From NCBI GenBank assembly GCA_033557465.1, contig CM066039.1, positions 49,257,788 to 49,321,787 of the forward strand: a stretch of DNA of 64,000 bases, in the 5' to 3' direction. The position numbers were made by a program, and so were the translations under genes. The notes under the pieces are model-generated. The model was not told the origin of the DNA, ran no database searches, and saw nothing but the letters and a program-made list of their open reading frames with translations. This DNA is from Ichthyophis bannanicus (taxonomy: Eukaryota; Chordata; Amphibia; Gymnophiona; Ichthyophiidae). Of the stretch, positions 21,738-33,556 are shown piece after piece (position 1 is the stretch's first letter; the number at the start of each line of letters is the position of its first letter).

Positions 21738-22507
21738 ACAGGCCACTTTGCACTGTGCTTACTTTTAGGTATGACCTAATTTTATAGGAGCTCAGTTATG
21801 CGTGTAAAATATTTTTTATGTGCAAAAATGTTTTATAAAATTACCCTCAGGGAATATTAGTGCCGTATAGAAACCAAAATACTCGTTTATATTTCTTTTT
21901 TTCCCACTGTCTCATTTGTGTGCATTCTGAGGTACTTATTCACCCCAGCTGCATATAATTCAACACAGCATGCACATACGTGGCAAGAAAGACTTCTTCC
22001 AGATAGAAAACAGAGTCCTGCAGAACCGAGTGAGCTGCTGGCATGCAAGGATGACATGTGTTCAAATGCAAAAGAAAAAACAACTCGGGCATTTACGCAG
22101 TCTTCAGTCTGCATCTTTTTTGCTTACAGCGTTAACTCTACAGTCTCCCTTTACGCATGCTGTCTGTACTCAACGCCTGCACTGTTGCCATGGTCTCAGT
22201 CTCTCAGTAGCTCTTCACATCAGCCAGTAGGATAGAGGTACTGTACTTGCCACTGGAATATCATCTGTCAGACACAAAGGGCATGTTGAACTGCTTCCCT
22301 GGGCGCACGGTAAATGTTACTGCACAGGCAGGTCAATTATTATGCACGTTAACTGTGCATTGCCCCATAGGGTGGGGTCTGGGCGGGACTGAGAGGCGAT
22401 TGGACATTTGCTGCACATTACGGTTAGAACGGCTGTCGTTAGTGCACACTAGTAGCCAATGTTGCAGTTCACAGGTGCATCCAAGGCCATCTTGCAGGTG
22501 CCTCCAT

Positions 22508-22870
22508 GGTAACACATAGAAACATAGTATATGACAGCAGATACAGACCAGAATAGTCCATCTAGTCTGCCCAGTAAGGTGGCTACAGTAGGTGTACTTG
22601 CCGCTCCGTGCAGGTCACCCCTCTCTATTTGTTGACGTATAAAAAATAGTTAAGTTTATTTTGATTTTATCCTCTTGCTATAAAGGGATCCACTGTGTCT
22701 GTCCTATGCTATTTTGATTTCTGTCACTGTATTTGCGCCCACCACCCTATCGGGAGAGCATTCCAAGCATTCACCACCCTTTCAGCGAAAAAGTATTTCC
22801 TGACGTTTCTTTTAAGTTTACCTCCTTGGAGATTCATTTTATGCCCTCTAGTATCACAGCTTCCCCCTTA
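22508..22870 (-). mobile_element. CR1 LINE 3' end
   Basis: On the minus strand the last coding block reads as KRNVRKYFFAERVVNAWNAL, the CR1 C-terminal signature, followed by the 3' UTR that names CR1 in these genomes (CAGACTAGATGGACTATTCT) and a tail of CTATGTTTC-type octamers at 22508-22525. It is 5'-truncated, the common CR1 form. Confidence 0.85.
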
Positions 22871-23230
22871 GCAGAACGTGTGCTAAGGAGCTTGCCTGTG
22901 CTGTAAGTGGTCGTGCCCCCATCAATTATTGTAATGCGGTTGCACCTAGCACACATTAATTTTAACTCACAATGCGAGTTAGGGGCAGAAATCAACTGCA
23001 CTTTAGTAGACATGCCTCATAGGCTCCATCACTACATCATCTACTCACTGTACCCCCAGCAGTCATGCTATGATAGAGAGGAATCTGCCTTCATATATCC
23101 CACCCCTGACACAAACTACTATCTGATATGACATAACCATTATACATATTGCCAGGCACAGTGCCTTCTATGTGAGAATGCTCTGCGTGTTTCTTGCCAT
23201 CACTGCTCTGAAATTAAGATGCTTGCTAAG

Positions 23231-23656
23231 CAGGGCCGGCCCAAGGGTTTCTGCCGCCCTATTCAGTAGATCGGGCCGTGCCTTCTCAGAGTCCCCCCGT
23301 ATGCTGAGCCGTGCCCCTGTCGATTCCGGCTGCGGGATTGGGGGGGGGGGCGAGCAGCTTTGCTCGATAGCAGTCCATGTGCTTCAGCACACATGGTCTG
23401 CTGCTTTTGACCCTCTTCCGACATAACTTCGGGGGTTCAGAAGCCTGCCGCCGAGCCTAGCTGTCCCCCCCCTGCCACTGGAATCAGTGATACTGGGAGG
23501 TGTCTTAGAATGGGGGGGGGGGGAGAGGGAAGGGCAGTGCGGATCGGCACACGGAAGGGCAGCCGGCTATGTGTGCCGATGCATATGGCCTGCCGCCCAC
23601 AGAGATCTGCCACCCTAGGTAGCCGTTTAGCCTGCTTAATGGACGCTTCGGCCATG
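23231..23656. mobile_element. hAT MITE with internal hairpins (426 bp)
   Basis: The ends CAGGGCCGGCCC and the decayed inverse ..CTTCGGCCATG are flanked by TTGCTAAG (23223-23230) and ATGCTAAG (23657-23664), an 8-bp hAT duplication with one change. Subterminal CTGCCGCCC and CTGCCACCCTAGGTAGCC are hAT-typical. Internal hairpins include AGCAGTCCATGTG..CACATGGTCTGCT and ATCGGCACAC..GTGTGCCGAT. Two poly-G tracts. Frames on both strands are repeat shadows. Confidence 0.85.
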
Positions 23657-23664
23657 ATGCTAAG

Positions 23665-25557
23665 ACTTTGAGAGATAATTATGCAGCATATTGATAAATG
23701 GACATACGATGCTTTGCTCCCTTATTTCCCGTCTCTACAATCTGCCGTTTAGAATCACCAGCTAGCATAGGATACCTCTTAACTATGCCTAGGCAGTGGG
23801 GAGGTGCTTTAGCATGAAACGAGAAAAGAAATGCACTTTGTTTCATTTCAATTTGGAAATGAAACAGAAGAAAAGCTAATTACATTTTCCTCAGTTTTCC
23901 TTTCCTTTCATTTCAAAATCTCGTTCCTCTCCCCAACCCCAGTTACTAAACAGGTCACTCCATTTCACGTTTAAACTGGTTATTGGGTAAGTGAGTTGGT
24001 AACAAATCTTGAACAAATGTACAGTTTCTCATTTGTAAAAACCTATTTTTAATTTTCACTCAGCTTCCCTGCACAAACAGTCTTTAATTCCCACTGGCAA
24101 AGATTATCCAAGTTTCAACAATTTTCATTATCAGCACACTATAATTTACCTGTAAATTCTTAACGTGTTCACCAACTCCCTACAGGGTCAATGTCTAGGG
24201 ACAGCAGCAACTGTTTTAATTTAAATGTCAGCAATGGCACTTAAATTAATATGTATACTGTACTCAGCACCGCTATACATTTCAGGCGGCGACCGCGGTG
24301 GCGTTATCCGTTTACTTTAGGCCTTCTGTAGTTATCCACATTTCAACTTAATATCGCTGCTATCCAGATAATTTGCACAGCCTGCCCTGTTTAGACAGAT
24401 TTTCAGAGCTGGTATAACTTGCCGTGCCTAGATCAGCGACCTGAAGCACTTAAGTTATAGCATTTTCTAACATATGCGCGTCAGTGGGGGCTGCATCTAC
24501 GAGCCATCCAAGAAGCATCCCTGTGCATGCCTCTATGTATTTATGTGCGGTGACATGTGCGCACTATTCTGTAAGCATGTGTGTACATGCCCATTTATGT
24601 GTATAAGTCCTACAAAATAGGGATTTACGTGTATTTCTCACGCATACCGTCCTGCGCGCACTGTACGCAATCACCCCCTATCCATATAATGGCCCAAAAT
24701 ATACAGATAATGGAGTCGTATGTTCACTAGCTGAAAGCAAATGTGCAACTCTATTTGAATATTGGTCCCTACGTATTCTGAGAGTGAGATACTATACAGG
24801 GCTCCTACTTTCTCAAAACCATTTTCGTTTCCTAAAGCTCCTATCCACAACTAGCAGTTTTCCCTTTCTCACCAAACTATGCACCTGTATTCTCCAAGGA
24901 GTTAGGGTGAGCCGGGGAATTTCTTACAATTAAACAATTCTTCCTTACAAATAGTTAAATATTGGAATCCAAAACTAACAAATCATTTGTGACATCCAGC
25001 AAACAGACTTCTTCTCACTTCGATATCCTCTCCCACTAAATTAGACAAATGGGAGGTAATTCTATAAGATTTCCACACGTGAAATGTTGCTCTACCATCA
25101 CAGAAGGCTTCTTATAAAATCGCTTTGCACCTCCCCCCACCAGTAGGAATGCTAACGGAGGACTCCAGCGCAGCTTCATGCTGCTTAGAGGGAACGTTGT
25201 TCCAGGACCCAACCTGAAGGACAGCTGCCTTGTGTTCTCAGATGGATTTATGTTCGTAAGCAGTATTGTACTATAGTATATAGCTAGGCAGGTGGGGAGG
25301 GTTACCTCCTGTTTGCTCTCTGTTTCTAACCTTTTCGAGGTTGTGTTTGGTTATTCCAGGGTTTTCCTTATTCAATCCATATGCTTGTTAACTGAATACT
25401 GAAGGGTACCCCTAGCTGCACCAGCTGACTCAGGGGCGGAATTTGGGTAGAGGCACAATTTACGCGTACGTTTTATAAAAGACGTGTTACCATTTAAGCT
25501 TAGTAGGTGCTATTTCTACAGAATTTGTGCTAGCATTTTATAGACGTATAGGTGTCT
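23665..25557. other. No gene recognised
   Basis: About 1.9 kb with no open frame above 60 codons and no TIR pair that I could find. ACGCGTAC / TTTTATAA phrases suggest very old repeats near 24430-24690. Confidence 0.5.
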
Positions 25558-25769
25558 ATAGGGTCTGTCTATTAAGCCATGATAGCCTTTTGTTGCTAAC
25601 ATGGCGCATTAGTGCAGTTAATGCTGCGTTAGCTGCAAAGGTCCTGCGTTACCTGTTGGGGCATGCACAGTAATTCCCCGGCAGATAACGCATGGAAAAT
25701 ACAGAGCTCATGGCGCCGCAGCTGACATCGCCCATTGAGGTGGTATTAGACCTCAGAAAACACCCACAA

Positions 25770-27400
25770 ATAGGAACAGAAGCAAAGGACATCTTGAACA
25801 ATTTTCAAAAGACTGTGTTTGTGAGAAACTATCTCAACTTAAAGTAGACAAAGCGATGGGACCGGATGGGACACACCCTAGAATACTGAGGGAACTTGGG
25901 GACGTTCTAGCAGCTCCACAGACTGACCTTTTCAATGCCTCGTTGGAGTCGGGAGTGGTGCCAAAGGACTGGAGAGAGGCTCATGTGGTGCCTTTACACA
26001 AAAGCGGAAGTAAGTATGTGGTTGAAAACTACAGGCCGGTTAGTTTAACTTCGGTGGTGAGTAAATTATTGGAAGCGCTGCTGAAAGAGAAAATAGTGAG
26101 GTTTCTGGACTCCAGCGGATTACAGGATCTGAGGCAGCATGGATTCACCAGAGACCGGTCTTGTCAGACAAATCTGATTGATTTCTTGACTGGGAGACCA
26201 GGGAGTTGGACCAAGGGAGAGCCCTAGATGTGGTGTATTTAGATTTCAGTAAAGCCTTTGACACTGTTCCTCCCAGGCGACTTATAAACAAACTGAGCAC
26301 CCTAGGGATGGACCCTAAAGTTACTGCTTGGGTTAGAAATTGGTTGGGTGGGAGGCGACAAAGAGTACAAGTAAATGGAGCTCACTCTGAGGAGAAGGAT
26401 GTTATCAGTGCTGTGCCCCAGGGATCTGTCCTTGGTCCGATTCTTTTTAACATCTTTGTTAGTGATATAGCGGAAGGGCTTTCAGGTAAGGTTTGCCTCT
26501 TTGCGGATGATACCAAAATCTGCAATAGAGTAGACACCCAGGAAGGGGTAGGTAACATGAAGAGGGATCTAGCTAAGCTTGAAGAATGGTCTAGAATTTG
26601 GCAGCTGGGATTTAATGTTAAAAAATGTAAGGTCATGCATTTGGGCTGCAGCAATCCAAGGGAGCAATATAGTATAGGGGGTGAAGTACTTTTGTCCACT
26701 AAAGAAGAGCGGGACCTAGGCATGGTTGTGTCTGATGACTTTAAAGTAGCTAAACAGGTAGAATAGGCGACAGCAAAAGCTAGAAGGATGCTTGGGTGCA
26801 TACGGAGAGGAATGGCTAGCAGAAAAAAGGAGGTGATAATGCCTCTGTATAAGTCTTTGGTGCGACCTCATTTGGAGTATAGTGTGCAATTCTGGAGACC
26901 GCACCTTCAAAAGGATGTGAACAGGATGGAGTCGGTGCAGAGGGTGGCTACTAAAATGATTAGTGGTCTTCATTATAAAGCATATGAGGACAGACTGAAG
27001 GATCTTAATATGTACACCTTAGAGGAAAGGCGGGATAGAGGTGATATGATTGAGATGTTTAAATACCTCCGTGGCATAAATGTTCAGGGAAAGAGCCTCT
27101 TTCAATTGAAAGCAAGTTCTGCTACGAGGGGACATGGGATGAGGGTGAAGGGAGATAGATTCAGGAGTGATATGCGGAAATATTTCTTTACGGAAAGAGT
27201 AGTGGATCCGTGGAATAGTCTCCCAGTGGAGGTGGTAGAGATGAGGACAGTAACTGAATTCAAAAAAGCATGGGACCAACACAGAGGATCTCTAAAGGTA
27301 AAAAGGGGACTGTTGTAGTTGTTGTTATGGAAGGACAGACTAGACAGGCCATGTGGTCTTTTTCTGTCGTCATATTTCTATGTTTCTATGTTTCTAGTTG
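25770..27400 (+). mobile_element. CR1 LINE, 5'-truncated, with 9-bp TSD
   Basis: Flanked by CACCCACAA at 25761-25769 and 27401-27409. The insert runs from just upstream of the reverse transcriptase to the CR1 3' UTR (CAGGCCATGTGGTCTTTTTC, 27345-27364) and a TTTCTATG-type tail (27375-27396). It sits inside the TIR element at 25561-27642, so it is the younger of the two. Confidence 0.92.
25856..27318 (+). pseudogene. CR1 ORF2 reverse transcriptase, one frameshift and one stop
   Basis: CR1 ORF2 copies its own RNA at a nicked target. The RT blocks are in order: MGPDGTHPRILRELGD, VVPLHKSG, ENYRPVSLTS, QHGFTRDRSCQTNLIDF, then after a frameshift near 26200-26215 VVYLDFSKAFDTVPPRRL (block A), PQGSVLGPILFNIF (block B) and VCLFADDTKICNRV with the ADD catalytic pair. 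A single TAG at 26764 interrupts the frame, which then continues to LEYSVQFWRPHL and FFTERVVDPWNSLPVEVVEM. Only these two lesions break the surviving part, so this is the best preserved LINE in the window. The endonuclease is missing through 5' truncation. Confidence 0.92.
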
Positions 27401-28394
27401 CACCCACAACGTCTGCAAAACCAGTGGTTACAGCGCATTACTGACGCTTGCGGTAACCATTCGTTATAGATACACCCACTCTCCACCCATACCCCATTCA
27501 GTCAAGCGACTGACACACAGACTGCAGATAGCACAGGAACTCACTGCACTATCTGCAGTTGTCCCACGTTAGCTGTTAACTTGACGCGCTGCTCCCATAC
27601 TATTGACATGATAGCAGCTAACACACTGTAGTAGACAGACCCTTATGTATCATTTAAAATAGGCTAATAATAGAAGACATCTCCATCTCCAAAGGAAGGC
27701 ACCTCCTTAAACATTTTCCCTCCTGTTGCAAACCTTCCTCCCAAATCCCCATGCTTAACACAGGAGTCAGACGTAGACATTTTTGCTTTGTAAGGCCATT
27801 TAGAATGCATCTACGCAAGAATCTATACTGAACCTCGCTCAATGGGGCAGCCTCCACGAATCCACTTAGCTTCATTGAACTATCCTGGAAGAAGTCTGTG
27901 GAAATTAATTTCTCAAGAGCTCTTCTCCATTTTTGAATAATGGTATAAAAAGGACTCTTTAACGATTCCCTGCAAAATCCCTTACAGTATATGAATGCAA
28001 CATTATTCCATTTTTAGATGCGTTTCACATAAGCGATAGGGTCTATTGTCGAGGGTAAAATGTCTGTATGCATGTTTGTTTGTGTATGTGCATGATTAGC
28101 CATACCCCCCAGCAGGGCACAAGAGTGGAGGAGGACTGGGAGAGTTGCATTATGCCAGTGGGAGCAGCATCTCCTGAAGGCAGAGCAAGACCATGATTGC
28201 AGCTAGGACTGCTATTGGGCCCAGAGAGAGGAAGAGAATGTAGGAGACATTTAAAGGCAAATAATTTTGGGAAAGGAAGATGGGGGGGGGGGGGGGGAGA
28301 GCAGAATTGAGGTCAGGGTATGAGTGAAAGGGGGAGGAAGAAAAGGATAGAGTTAAGAAGGGAGGGGCAGCAAGCAAGGGGTTGGATGAAAGCA

Positions 28395-28617
28395 ATGCAG
28401 TGCAATGTGTGCCTTCAAGTCAATGCTGACTCCTGGCGACCCAGAAGCTCCTGGGTTTTCTTGGCAGTGTCACCGGAAGTAGATTGCCAGGCTTTTCTTC
28501 CGAGGCAGTGGAGGGTTAAGTGACTTGCCCAAGGCCACAAGGAGTGCTAGTGGGAATTGAACCCTGGTTGCTTGGTTATCAAGCCAATGTTCTAACCACT
28601 AGGCTACTCCTCCACTC
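28395..28617 (-). mobile_element. tRNA-derived SINE with RTE-type tail, 12-bp TSD
   Basis: Minus-strand head TAGCCTAGTGGTTAG (box A) and GGTTCAATTCC (box B), body CCTTGGGCAAGTCACTTAAC, tail GTCGCCAGGAGTCAGCATTG then ACTTGAAGGCACAC. Flanked by TGGATGAAAGCA at 28383-28394 and 28618-28629. The tail resembles that of the RTE LINE at 9241, its likely source of reverse transcriptase. Confidence 0.93.
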
Positions 28618-28734
28618 TGGATGAAAGCATATGTGTGTGTGTATATGCTGAAGGTGCAACCCCCTCTCAGTCCCTCAGAAGACCCAAAGTTATCCCCATC
28701 CCCCACACTGCACCATGCACAGAAGCACCCTATC

Positions 28735-29095
28735 CCCGTGCAGCACACACACACACATACATATGCACTCCACCATCATTCCACACACACAGACACCCTA
28801 ACCCGGCACCACACATACACCCCACAACTGCACCAGACAGGCAGTCCACGCCCCGCTCCAGACACACACACTTAGAATCACCCCATGCCCACACCAGACC
28901 AGACAGACATGCCACATCCACACCAGACACACACAGACACAGCCACTCTACTCCTGCACCTGACTCACGCATGCACAGAGCCACCCTACCCTTGCACGAG
29001 ACACACTCGCACAGGCCCCGCTCCTCCCCAGCAACACACACACATGTAGACAGGCACCCCACCTCCTGCAACACACACATACACACACACATACC
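28735..29095. repeat. CA-rich low-complexity tract
   Basis: Many short (CA)n runs separated by C-rich text. The mirror-image TG-rich tract is at 30690-31050 in the right arm, so the two long CA/TG frames predicted on each strand are repeat shadows. Confidence 0.9.
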
Positions 29096-29539
29096 AGTTA
29101 TAAAGATTCTTCATACAGTCCACGCTGGCATAACGAGACATGCACTATCATTTATGTTTGAACTCTTCTACCCCTAGACATGTATGATTTTGCAAATGAA
29201 GAAAGGAGAAATGTGCTATTTTGTCACACTGTAAGCGTGCTCTTTTCACATGCATACACAGTCCCTGACTGATATGCATATATGTTGCACCCCCACACAC
29301 ATGTAGATCTGACAGTCCACATGAGACACACACGCGCATGTAATCCCAAATAGTCCCCATGACACACACATGTACACTCATGTGTATGTAGCCCCTGACC
29401 AAACTTATGACAAAGACACAGATATGCATGCACCCCCGACACTTCCTGTGAACCCCTCGAATGCCCGATTCTGCAAATGGAGGAAACACACCATTGTGTC
29501 GCACTGCAAGTGTGCATTTTTCAGCTTGTTTAAATTTGT

Positions 29540-30015
29540 CAGGCTTTGACCATGGATTCTGGGCTTACTTAGACTTCGTATTGCCCAAGTTTGGCTTAGA
29601 AGGGAGCAATAGTGGATAGAATGTAAGGGTAGAGGTTATCACCAATGGATTGCTTTCAGAAGGTTTCTCTCTTGAAAGAAGAACTAGACAGGGTCGTCCC
29701 TTGTCATTCATCCTGTGCAGGGAAACTTTAGCAAAGACAAGCTGGCAAGATGGTAGGATTATGGGTTTCAAAATTGGTAAAGAAAAATCAAAACAGCCTT
29801 ATTTGCAGATGGTTTGTTTGGAATGTTAACTCCTACTGAATTTGTATCACTGTTATTGGAGATTTCAGAATGATTTAAATCTTTTTCTGGGCTACAAATT
29901 AATTATGGAAATCAATGGTATTAAATATAGTACCGAGTGTACCTGATGGTAACTCGCCTTGATCTACTACTGGAAAGGCATGAACTAAATACAAAAAAGA
30001 AGGAAAAAAATAGTG
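29540..30015 (+). pseudogene. L1-type reverse transcriptase fragment with 3' tail
   Basis: Conceptual translation, with stops and frame changes, follows L1 RT: YLDFVLPKFGL, VITNGLLSEGFSLERRTRQG (TRQGCPLSP-type block), IMGFKIGKEKSKQ, a decayed YADD block, and LGYKLIMEING. It ends in GGTAACTCGCCTTGATCTAC and an A-rich tail. It occupies the spacer between the two inverted arms. Confidence 0.8.
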
Positions 30016-31663
30016 AGCTATGCTAGACAAGCTTGGCCTCGGTGGTTTCTCTTAAAATGAGCAGAACAGTCCCTAGTTAACTTGGGTTTGGTCATACTCT
30101 GAGATCTGACTAAACTGTATTTCTTAAAATGAAAACCATTAGTCACCACTGGGCAATTGGTGAAATGTGCTGTTGTCACTGTTTGACAAAATGCATCTTA
30201 CAAAAATGATTATATGGCCAAAGTGGCTGTATCTACTGCAGCATTTATTTTTGGCGATTTTGAACAAGCTGAAAAGTGCACACTTGCAGAGTGACACAAT
30301 GGTGTGCTTCCCCCATTTGCAGAATCAAGCGAGGGGGTCGTATGTATCATAGGAAGTCTCAGGGGTGCGTGAGTATCTGTGTCTGTGTCATGATGACTTT
30401 TGGGGTCTACATACACACGTGTGCATGCATTTGTGTGTCATGTGGAGTATCAGGAACTGCGTGTGTGTGTGTGGGAGCGTGCATCTGGGGCTATGTATAT
30501 GCATATCTGTTGGGGACCGTGTATGCATATGAAAAGAGCACACTTATAGTGTGAAAAATGGCACACTTCTCCTTTCTTCATTTGCAAAATCATACACGTC
30601 TGGGGGATGATAACATGGGGCTCATTATGGTAGCAGGGACTGTATGATGAATCTCTATAATTGGTGTTATCTATATATTTGTGTCTATCTTCAGATAATG
30701 TGTGTGCGTCTGTGTTGCATGGCTGAGGTGCCTGTGTGTGTGTGTGTCTTGTGGGAGTCGGGTGCCTGTGTGTTTGTGTGGTAGGGGGGAGGGGATGCTT
30801 GTGCTTGTGTGTGTCTTGCAGATGTGGGGAGCCTGTTTGCATATCTAGGTGTATGTCTGGTGTGGGGGTGGGGTAACTGTGGTAAGTCTTTTCTATGCTT
30901 GGTGCTGGTGTGGGGTGGCTCGGAGTGTGTTTGTGTGTGTCTGGTGCAGGTGTGGGATGTGGGTCAGAGTCTGTGTGTGGATGTTGGTGTGGGGTGCCTG
31001 GGTGCCTGTGCATGTGGTGCAGGGGTGGGGTGCCAATGTGTATGGTGAGGTATCTTTGGATCTTCTGGGGGACTAGGGGTTGTTGCCTTCAGCATGTACA
31101 CATTATGGCCTTTTCTCTCCATTCAACTTCTTACACTCTACACTCTCACCTCCCTACCATCTCCTGCTGTCCCTCTTCCCCCTTCCCAAACTCTGTTCCT
31201 TTCTCCCTTCCCATTGAACTCTCACACCTTGCCCTCTATTCCGGCCTTCTTCTCCCCCCATCCCCATCTTCCTTTCCCAAAAACATTCCCCTTTAAATTT
31301 CTCCTATATTCTCTTCCTCCCTCTGGGCCCAACAGCAGTCTTGGCTGCGACTGTGGCTTTGCTGTTATCTGCTGCCTCCCCAAGATGCTGCTCTCATGGG
31401 CACAGTGCAGCTCTCATAGCCTTCCTCTCATCTTCTGCCCTGCAAGGGGCACGGCTAATCATACACATGTTTCACATGCTTACATTTGCAAACAAACATA
31501 CATACGGCAGACATTTGACCCTGAACAATAGGTGCTATAGGTTATGCGAAATGCGCCTACAAAACCAGACCCACAGCTTACCTGCCATCCCCTAAGATCT
31601 GCACCATACAGGAGCCATTCTCAGTCTCCCCATGCTCATGTTAAATGGGTTTCGAAGTATGGC

Positions 31664-31865
31664 TAGGGTTGCCAACTGGCTCCAGATGCACCTGACAGGC
31701 TTGATCCAGTCCTGGATTTACCCCATTGCATGCAGGGACGTGTAGTCTTGCTTTTCTTATGGAGTGCAGTGGAGAAATCATAACCATATGTCCCTTCTTG
31801 CCATGGGGTAAGCCGAGGACTGGATCAAGCCTGTCAGGTGCATCTGGAGCCAACCAGCAACCCTA
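31664..31865. mobile_element. hAT-like palindromic MITE (202 bp)
   Basis: TAGGGTTGCC starts the left arm and the inverse ends CAACCCTA. The arms share about 55 bp including CCAGATGCACCTGACAGGCT / AGCCTGTCAGGTGCATCTGG. Flanks AGTATGGC (31656-31663) and CGTATGGC (31866-31873) form an 8-bp duplication with one change. A poly-G tract lies just outside at 31970. Confidence 0.92.
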
Positions 31866-31979
31866 CGTATGGCATTGGGGGAAAAGGCATGGATGGGGAT
31901 GGTTCCTGCCCTATTTTCCTTGAGGGCAGGATGGTAAGTTAAGGGATGGAGGGATATTTTAGCAAGGTGGGGGGGGGGG

Positions 31980-32650
31980 GGGGATGGAGGGAAGGGGTTG
32001 TTTATTGCATATTCAGTCAGCAGAGGGAGAGGAGGTGGGTTTTTGTAACCAAACTAAAAAATGAACAAATTTGTGTTGGTTTTCTTGTTTCATTTACAAA
32101 ATGAAATAGGAAATATATTTGGACATTTCTTATTTCAAATGAAAGCATGCCCCTAGTATGCATAGGGGTGGAGCTAGGGGGGGCATACATAGCTAGTGTC
32201 TTGAGATGTTTATCTGCTGCTTAAAGATTGCCAAGCACTGTTCTTTACCAGAGGAGTGTCATGGTACACTGTGTTCATTGTGGTACTGTCTCTTTAAAAG
32301 CGGCATGAGGTTGCTCCAGAGTAGGGCTTTTCTGAGGCTTTTTCCTGACTTCATTCCAATGGAATTGCATACAGTCAAATGGAATACTGTGACGGGAGGA
32401 AAAGAAAAAATATCCTTACCGTTGTCCGCTGATAGGAATTGAAGGGAGGTGGGCAAGCAGGCCAACTGGCTAAGCAGATTAACTGTGGCTGAATAAAAGC
32501 TGCAGACCAAGTTGGAGAATATCCATTTGGGTGTGGGAGTGGAGTCCAATGACGGACTGCAGGCAGGTTCAATATCTTTAATCAGATCCTTGCCAGTAGC
32601 TCTTGACAAATTTAGAAGCCCATCAAGCATTAGCTGACTATCGCTTATTA
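31980..32650. other. No gene recognised
   Basis: A 123-codon minus-strand frame (32259-32630) has no recognised domain. Nothing else stands out. Confidence 0.45.
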
Positions 32651-32651
32651 C

Positions 32652-32858
32652 AGAGCTGCCAAGTTATCCAGGTCCAGGAGGGAGACTGTTGAGCCGGTCC
32701 TGGATTTGAGCTTATATCCCAAAAGCATTGTGGTATTTGTAGTCTATGATTCTACTCATTGAAATCAGTGCTACAGGCCCCATAATGCATCAGGATAGGG
32801 GTGTCAGAAATCCAGGACTGGTCTAAAGTCTTTCTCCAGGAACTGGGCTCTGTTCTTT
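32652..32858. mobile_element. hAT-like palindromic MITE, decayed
   Basis: CAGAGCTGCCAAGTT..GGTCCTGGATTT faces AAATCCAGGACTGG..GGGCTCTG. It shares the CCAGTCCTGGATTT core with the MITE at 31664, so it is a relative. No clear 8-bp duplication. Confidence 0.6.
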
Positions 32859-33556
32859 TGACAATAGAGATTCAGAAAAACTGATATTGGGCTAATATAC
32901 ACCTCCAGGTGAAGGACAGAAGCACAGCAAATGAATTCAGCCCACAGTGTCCAAGATGTATTTTATTATAAACGCTCAGAAGATGCAGAAACCCAATCAC
33001 TGACCTCCCCCACTGCCCCTCCCCCCTGCCTACTATTCAGTATTTGAATTAGTACTGGTACCTAGCATATTCATGGTTTGAGTTTGAAGCCAGGCAGACA
33101 TGCTGATACTTTTCATCCTCCCCCCACTGCCTGTTCCATTAAATATTCGTTCTCCTCCTCCTCTGCCCCAACACACACACACACACACACACGCGCTTCA
33201 TACAAGAAAAATATTGGAGCACAAAGTCTCGTGCTGATTGTTTTGCTTCCTGAGCTTTAATAATTTATATATAATGTTTCTACTGCACCATTTCTGGAAA
33301 AGGATTTTAGCTTTCAAGCAACCTAGGTGGAAGGTGAGGCACTGCAGACAGACTGGGGCCATGGAATGGGACAAACTCTTTCTCCCCAGATCTCTATGCA
33401 CCTAGACTAACCACGTCCAGGCTTGATTGGGGTGCAGTTATTTCGTGAGCACACATCTTGTTAGTTTGGGTGTTTAAAAATTGAAAGTGTTTGCAAATCC
33501 CTTGTGTGCATGGATACTTGTGAATTGATATGCATACTACTGATGTGCACACTTTA

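Larger units (their letters stand above)
25561..27642. mobile_element. TIR element split by a CR1 insertion
   Basis: GGGTCTGTCTATTAAG at the left and CTGTAGTAGACAGACCC at the right are inverted ends, and subterminal GATAGC / GCTATC also pair. Flanks are ATA and TTA, suggesting a decayed 3-bp Harbinger-type duplication. Without the CR1 the element is about 440 bp. No transposase. Confidence 0.7.
28017..31557. mobile_element. 3.5-kb element with very long inverted arms
   Basis: Left arm 28017 to about 29528 and right arm about 30252 to 31557 are inverted copies along their length. Matching landmarks: AAGCGATAGGGTCTATTGTC vs AACAATAGGTGCTATAGGTT; the TTTGGGAAAGGAAGATGGGG tract vs its CCCCATCTTCCTTTCCCAAA counterpart; GATATGCATATATG vs TATGTATATGCATATC; CACACTTGCAG at both inner ends. 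Terminal 16 bases GATGCGTTTCACATAA and TTATGCGAAATGCGCC pair with only transition differences, and both ends touch TA (28015-28016, 31558-31559). No transposase frame is visible; the arms are rich in CA/TG. A 223-bp SINE interrupts the left arm only, and an L1-type fragment lies in the spacer. Confidence 0.8.

Noticed and set aside
28621..29177. 180-codon His/Thr/Pro-rich frame and its minus-strand Cys/Val partner
   Set aside because: Both follow CA/TG simple repeats in the inverted arm; the mirror arm gives the same pair at 30450-31050.
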